Origin: Candidatus Deferrimicrobiaceae bacterium
GTDB taxonomy: Bacteria; Desulfobacterota; Deferrimicrobia; Deferrimicrobiales; Deferrimicrobiaceae
NCBI GenBank assembly: GCA_036504035.1
Contig: DASXVV010000009.1
Coordinates: forward strand, 124,001 to 188,000
DNA length: 64,000 nt
Reading direction: 5' to 3'
In this document: positions 60,217-64,000 of the stretch, in pieces
Position numbering within the stretch: the stretch's first letter is position 1
Layout: each line of letters begins with the position of its first letter
The notes under the pieces: model-generated
Database searches by the model: none
The model's input: the letters and a program-made list of their open reading frames with translations, nothing else
What the model was told of the DNA's origin: nothing
Made by a program: the position numbers and the translations under genes

Positions 60217-61320
60217 TCATACGATTTGGTTGACGATCTTGCTGCCTGCCCAGGCGCCTGGGAAAAGCCCGGCCACGAAAAGAATGCTCGACAGGGAAAA
60301 GATCGGCAGTCCGCCCATCACGTGCCATACGTTGCAGCCGGGCGCCATGCGCGAGGCAAGCCCCATCAGGATCCCGCCGGCAAGACCGGCGGCCAGTTGG
60401 CCAACGGGGACGCGAAAACTGATCCGGAACTCGCGCAACGAAACGGCCGAAAGGAAACTTCCGGCCAGAATGCCGACGATCAGCGGAAACTGGATCCAGG
60501 CGATGCCGTCAAACCCTGCGCCCGGCCCCCCGCAAATCCGCAACCCCGCGGGGAAGGAGACGTCCAGCGGAGTTTCCTTGAAATAGGCGACCCCGGCGTA
60601 GTGGCTCGGGGCGAGCCAGGACTCGAGCCACGCCGCCACCTTTGCGTAGGACGTGGTGATGCCCATGGGCATCCCGGCGACCAGGTACGAGACGAGCCCG
60701 AGTAGCGCGAGGGCGATCGCGACGATCCAGGGCTGGACGTAACCCTCGACGGGCGTCCGCCGGAAGAGCTTTCCCGCCCGGGCCCACCGGTAGATCACGA
60801 ATGACGCCGGAAGGAAGACGATCGCGACGAGCCAGGTCGGATCGACACCGAGCAGGATCGGCAGCGTCGGGCGTGCGGCGAAATATGCCCCCGTCCTCGC
60901 GAACGCAGACCAGGCCGGATGGAACTCGGCATAGAGGGCGCTGCCGAGGACGAGCCCCCCCACGGCCATCATCGCCGGAACATTCCCAGCCCCCGATCGA
61001 TAGAGCGTTCCGACGACGCAGCCGCCGGCGACCACCATACCGATGCCGAACATCACCCCTCCGATGAGGGTGGCGACGGACGCACCCCCCAGCAACGGAA
61101 AGGGATAGAACGGCAGCAGCTGCAGGCGCCGCGCGAGGTCGAAGAGGACCATCGAGACGACCACGAGCAGCACCAACGCGCGCAGCATGAAGGTCCGTCG
61201 AAACAGGAAAACATCGCGAAAGGCGCCGGCGAAGCAGAAATCGGCCCTGTGCATCAGGAAGCCTGCAGCCGCTCCGACCAGCAACCCGGTCAGGATGATC
61301 TGCGACGCCGATAGATCCAT
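60217..61320 (-). CDS. YeeE/YedE-family (TsuA-like) sulfur-compound transporter
   Basis: A 367-residue membrane protein with about ten helices. Conserved cysteines of the YeeE thiosulfate channel are in FLMHRADFCFAGAFRD, GGCVVGTLYRSGAGN and MAPGCNVWHVMGG, matching the C-x-x-G-x-x-YR-type loops that pass the ion. With the TusA-like protein it probably imports thiosulfate or a related sulfur anion. It is shorter than some two-domain members but spans both repeats. Confidence 0.9.
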   Translation of the reverse strand: MDLSASQIILTGLLVGAAAGFLMHRADFCFAGAFRDVFLFRRTFMLRALVLLVVVSMVLFDLARRLQLLPFYPFPLLGGASVATLIGGVMFGIGMVVAGGCVVGTLYRSGAGNVPAMMAVGGLVLGSALYAEFHPAWSAFARTGAYFAARPTLPILLGVDPTWLVAIVFLPASFVIYRWARAGKLFRRTPVEGYVQPWIVAIALALLGLVSYLVAGMPMGITTSYAKVAAWLESWLAPSHYAGVAYFKETPLDVSFPAGLRICGGPGAGFDGIAWIQFPLIVGILAGSFLSAVSLREFRISFRVPVGQLAAGLAGGILMGLASRMAPGCNVWHVMGGLPIFSLSSILFVAGLFPGAWAGSKIVNQIV

Positions 61321-61348
61321 GAACGACCCCGCAGGGAGGACCGCATCG

Positions 61349-62110
61349 TTACTCGAAGGTCTCGGTCACGTTGATCGTGCCCGCGTAGGTGGACTGCCCC
61401 CCGCTCCGGTCGCGTGCGGAAACCATGAAGACGGCCTTGCCCTTGAAATCCGCAGGCATGGTCCAACGGAGGGTTCCCTCGACGGGGTCGATCGACATGC
61501 CGTCCGGACCTGAGACGAGGGCGAACCGGATGGGATCGCCGTCGGGATCGACGGCCTGCACGCGGCCGGTGTAGAGGTTTCCTTCATGGCGCACATCGAC
61601 GATTCCGGCGATCGAAGGGGGCGAGTTGTTGACCTGGGAACGAAGCGTGACCGAGCGCCCCCGGTCTTTCCCGTCGAATGGGGTAATGGTGACGGTCACG
61701 AAATCGCCGCGCCGAACGACCTTGCCGAGCCGGATGCCGTTCCCGGCGGGTGCACCGTTGAGGGTCCAGGCGTATTCGAGCGTGACCGGATCGCCGTCGG
61801 CGTCGACCGCGGACGCGGCGACGCCGATGGACTCTCCCGACCCGGCGCCGGCGACGAAGTTGGCGGTCTTGATCTGCGGGGGGGAATTGCCCTTTAGAAG
61901 CGAAGGGCCGCCTTGCGGGGCATCCTGATCCTGCTGCATGGCCGCCTTCGGATTGGCATTGATGTTGTCCCAGGTGACCCCCTCGCCGGCCGGATGCCCG
62001 GCGGGATTCGAGGCAGACGGCGGTGTCCCCCCGATCGTGGGGGATTTGGCCGGCCCCGAACAGGCGGTCGCGAGCATGAGAAGGGTCGATATGACGAATG
62101 TGTTTTTCAT
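61349..62110 (-). CDS. Lipoprotein with tandem cadherin/Ig-like domains
   Basis: A 253-residue lipoprotein. The lipobox LATAC at about residues 13-17 follows a short hydrophobic leader. After a Pro/Gly/Ser-rich linker there are two beta-sandwich repeats with the D-x-D-G-D-P signature (AVDADGDPVTLEYAWTLNG and AVDPDGDPIRFALVSG), typical of dystroglycan/cadherin-like domains. It is 10 bases downstream of the pilX-like gene and may be part of the pilus-assembly operon or a cell-surface adhesin. Confidence 0.82.
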   Translation of the reverse strand: MKNTFVISTLLMLATACSGPAKSPTIGGTPPSASNPAGHPAGEGVTWDNINANPKAAMQQDQDAPQGGPSLLKGNSPPQIKTANFVAGAGSGESIGVAASAVDADGDPVTLEYAWTLNGAPAGNGIRLGKVVRRGDFVTVTITPFDGKDRGRSVTLRSQVNNSPPSIAGIVDVRHEGNLYTGRVQAVDPDGDPIRFALVSGPDGMSIDPVEGTLRWTMPADFKGKAVFMVSARDRSGGQSTYAGTINVTETFE

Positions 62111-62120
62111 GGCACCCGCG

Positions 62121-62693
62121 TCAGTATTGGTAAAGGATGGAATATTTGACCCGCTCGGACGGGTTGACCTTGCTTTGGGTCAGTTCCTCGATCGTATAGA
62201 GAAAGGGCATGCTGACGACGACGATTTCACCGGATCCCGTGTTGACGACGCCGGAGTTTTGCAGACCGGTGTTCGGGCCCGAATTGCCCGCGACCGTGTC
62301 GACGATCTTGGAATAGACCCGGTAATCGCCGAGGGTGAAGGCGATATCGTACGTCGCGGGACGCGCCGGGTCGATTACGATCGAGTTATCGTAGCTGTTC
62401 GGCCATGCCGACGTCGGGGTGGTCAACTTGTTGACCAGGTCGGGATTGTTGTATTGATCCCACGACGCGTCCAGCGGCGTGGTCAGCGTGCCCCGGTCGC
62501 CGATCCACTGGAACGTGATCTCGGCGCCGCCCTTGGCGGCCTGGACCGCCGTTCGATACCGCTTGGCCTGCCCGAAGATGGCGCTGCCCCGGGCGACCAT
62601 GTATAGAAGACCGGCGGCCGCGATGAGGGCGACGACGGTCAGGAGAAGGACGAGGATGAGCACCGCCCCTTTTTCGTCGAGAGTTTTTTTCAT
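62121..62693 (-). CDS. PilX-like type IV pilus assembly protein
   Basis: A 190-residue protein with the PilX/PulK-type N-terminus: a short leader KKTLDEKGAVLILVLLLTVVALIAAAGLL in parts, where the Gly-Ala junction before the hydrophobic helix resembles a prepilin-type site (G before A-V-L-I). The rest is a globular domain of strands. The gene order pilV-pilW-pilX on the minus strand supports a minor pilin that helps initiate pilus assembly. Confidence 0.8.
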   Translation of the reverse strand: MKKTLDEKGAVLILVLLLTVVALIAAAGLLYMVARGSAIFGQAKRYRTAVQAAKGGAEITFQWIGDRGTLTTPLDASWDQYNNPDLVNKLTTPTSAWPNSYDNSIVIDPARPATYDIAFTLGDYRVYSKIVDTVAGNSGPNTGLQNSGVVNTGSGEIVVVSMPFLYTIEELTQSKVNPSERVKYSILYQY

Positions 62694-62697
62694 CGGG

Positions 62698-63765
62698 TCA
62701 CCTCAAACTCGACGGGCGAATGAGGAGGGTGTGCACCTTCCATCGATAGTTCAGGAGGCCCGACATGTCTTTTGGAGCCCCCACCGGGGCAAATGTGTTG
62801 TCGCCAACGAAAATGCTGGACTCGGGATGTTTATATCGGTCGTCGCGCGCCCCTTCATGGGCCAGGATGCTGACCCGGACATCGCGCAGTCGCGTCCGGA
62901 TCAGGGCCGCGGCGTTGTCGGCCGCCCCGGCGACGTTATCGACTTCGGGCGCGTTTCCGAGCATGTTGATGCCGAAAGCGACCCGGAAATCCCGGACGCA
63001 ATCGAGCAGCGGCAGCAATGGACCGCGGGTGCCACCTCCCGGACCCGTGCTGTTGACGATGACCGACTTGACGAGAACGCCCGTCCCCGGGGCGCAGAGC
63101 GCCGGGACGTTCGTATTATCGATGAAATATTCAGCCCGATTGAAGGGCATGCGTGGCACCGCGCCGTCGGTCAACCCGTGGATCAGGTTGACGGCCGGCG
63201 ACGCAGGCTGGAAGGCGGCGTCGCTCGTGCCGGCATAGGTCGTCATGCCGATATACCGGCGCTGAACCGTCGGGTCGGCTCCCGTTCCGAGGACAAGCAC
63301 CTCGTCGGTGCCGGCAAAGCTCAGGGCGTTGTCACCCCAGGTCCGCTTGATGTCCCCGGCCTGGAGGGTGGTCCACCTGCCGCAGGCCGCGTCCGTTCCG
63401 ACGGAAACAGACTTGATCACGAGGATGTCGGACCCGTAGAGCCCCGCCCCCACGAGATTGATGATGGCCCGGGGCGGATTGCCGTCGTCGCTGGCGTCCG
63501 CCAACACCGCCGCGCCCTCGGTATAGCCCGGCAGGAAGGACCACGGGAGGCCGTAGCCGGCGCTCTCGATATCTTTCCGGAGAACTTCGAGGCCGATGAC
63601 GGTCTCAACGCCGGTCTCCGCGATCTTGCTCTGGCGCCGGAATTCTCCGATGACGTTGAGAAAGAACAGCATCACGGCGTCCATGACGACAAACATGATG
63701 ACGATGGTGATCATGACCTCGATCAGCGTGAACCCCGACCTGCGATCCTCGCGCGGCGCCCTCAT
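62698..63765 (-). CDS. PilW-like minor pilin
   Basis: A 355-residue minor pilin from ATG 63765. The class III-type prepilin signature RRSGFTLIEVMITIVIM is at about 9-25: peptidase cuts after Gly and the Phe is methylated, with Glu at +5. The large C-terminal globular domain has several Cys (for example ACGRW, LCAPG, LDCVRD) that may form disulfides. It overlaps the upstream pilV-like gene by four bases and precedes pilX-like by 4. Confidence 0.88.
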   Translation of the reverse strand: MRAPREDRRSGFTLIEVMITIVIMFVVMDAVMLFFLNVIGEFRRQSKIAETGVETVIGLEVLRKDIESAGYGLPWSFLPGYTEGAAVLADASDDGNPPRAIINLVGAGLYGSDILVIKSVSVGTDAACGRWTTLQAGDIKRTWGDNALSFAGTDEVLVLGTGADPTVQRRYIGMTTYAGTSDAAFQPASPAVNLIHGLTDGAVPRMPFNRAEYFIDNTNVPALCAPGTGVLVKSVIVNSTGPGGGTRGPLLPLLDCVRDFRVAFGINMLGNAPEVDNVAGAADNAAALIRTRLRDVRVSILAHEGARDDRYKHPESSIFVGDNTFAPVGAPKDMSGLLNYRWKVHTLLIRPSSLR

Positions 63766-64000
63766 CGGGACCCGGTCCCCGCGCTGATGACCGTCGTGAT
63801 CTTGTGCCGCTTCTGCGTCGGCACCCAGCGTCCGCCGCTGAACCTGCGTGCAGCCCATGTGACCTCTACGGCCACCTGCGTGTTGTTTCCGTCGAGCGGG
63901 GTGATCGCCCGCGTCACCGAATAGTCCACCGCCTTCCCCCGAATGTTCCGGTAGATGTGGAGCGGCGTCGCCGTGCTCGCGAGGTTGACGAATGTCGTGT
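63762..64000 (-). CDS. PilV-like protein, C-terminal part (partial)
   Basis: The gene runs off the right edge; the last 78 codons are in frame to a TGA at 63762-63764. The tail has VDYSVTRAITPLDGNNTQVAVEVTWAARRFSGG in parts, a strand-rich C-terminal domain like those of type IV pilus modification protein PilV, whose N-terminal prepilin signature would lie outside. The call rests mainly on its position before pilW and pilX. Confidence 0.6.
   Translation of the reverse strand, partial: TTFVNLASTATPLHIYRNIRGKAVDYSVTRAITPLDGNNTQVAVEVTWAARRFSGGRWVPTQKRHKITTVISAGTGSR

Noticed and set aside
1-64000. A CRISPR array or prophage region
   Set aside because: No regularly spaced direct repeats, integrase, terminase, capsid or tail genes were seen.

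Overview
This window is high-GC, densely packed bacterial chromosome that looks most like a deltaproteobacterium (Desulfobacterota/Geobacter-like). The evidence is a ccsA-hemA-hemC-hemD-hemB order, many sensor kinases and an HD-GYP regulator, sigma-54 promoters in front of two ammonium transporters, type IV minor pilins, a thiosulfate-uptake-like pair and a single malic enzyme with an N-terminal ACT domain. This lineage call is inferred from gene content only; there is no rRNA in the window. It contains no phage, insertion-sequence transposase or CRISPR array.

Layout. 1-8.7 kb: the end of an RNase G gene, a lipoprotein-cca pair, a chemoreceptor with a hybrid sensor kinase, and a NarL-type two-component pair. 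8.8-12.6 kb: the most unusual locus, a four-gene operon under a palindromic operator, encoding a self-cleaving LexA-like repressor, a RecA-fold protein without a Walker A motif, a 97-residue protein and a family B DNA polymerase whose proofreading motifs are lost. Its logic matches the SOS mutasome cassette imuA-imuB-dnaE2, but with a B-family polymerase. 12.6-14.3 kb: tRNA-Thr(CGT) and a small operon with a stand-alone 227-residue fragment of a replicative (family C, DnaE) polymerase. 14.3-21.6 kb: TPR, TlpA-like and FecR/DUF6600 proteins, ubiE/menG, a LOG-family gene, and an ECF sigma/anti-sigma pair with small secreted proteins.

21.7-30.7 kb: one long leftward run, from a 59-residue conserved gene and yceH through ccsA, hemA, hemC, hemD and hemB to a small orphan, an RDD membrane protein and polA. 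30.7-34.1 kb: an oligopeptide-type ABC importer (binding protein and two permeases, no ATPase nearby). 34.1-46.3 kb: a cell-wall block with a TPR/degenerate-protease protein, nagZ, slt, a TIM-barrel protein, an AmgK-like kinase, a MurU-like nucleotidyltransferase, wrbA, a DUF255 protein, uppP and a phosphomannomutase. Together these could release, recycle and re-activate MurNAc without making MurNAc-6-phosphate. A 181-bp palindromic MITE-like element lies between the phosphomannomutase and malic enzyme genes.

46.5-64 kb: malic enzyme, an XRE-cupin regulator, endonuclease III, AMMECR1, an HD-GYP response regulator, a divergent YchF-like GTPase, a PIG-L deacetylase, a secreted protein, two tandem amt genes each with a sigma-54 promoter, a GAF-PAS protein coupled to a hybrid kinase, a TusA/YeeE pair, and the distal part of a type IV minor pilin operon that runs off the right edge.
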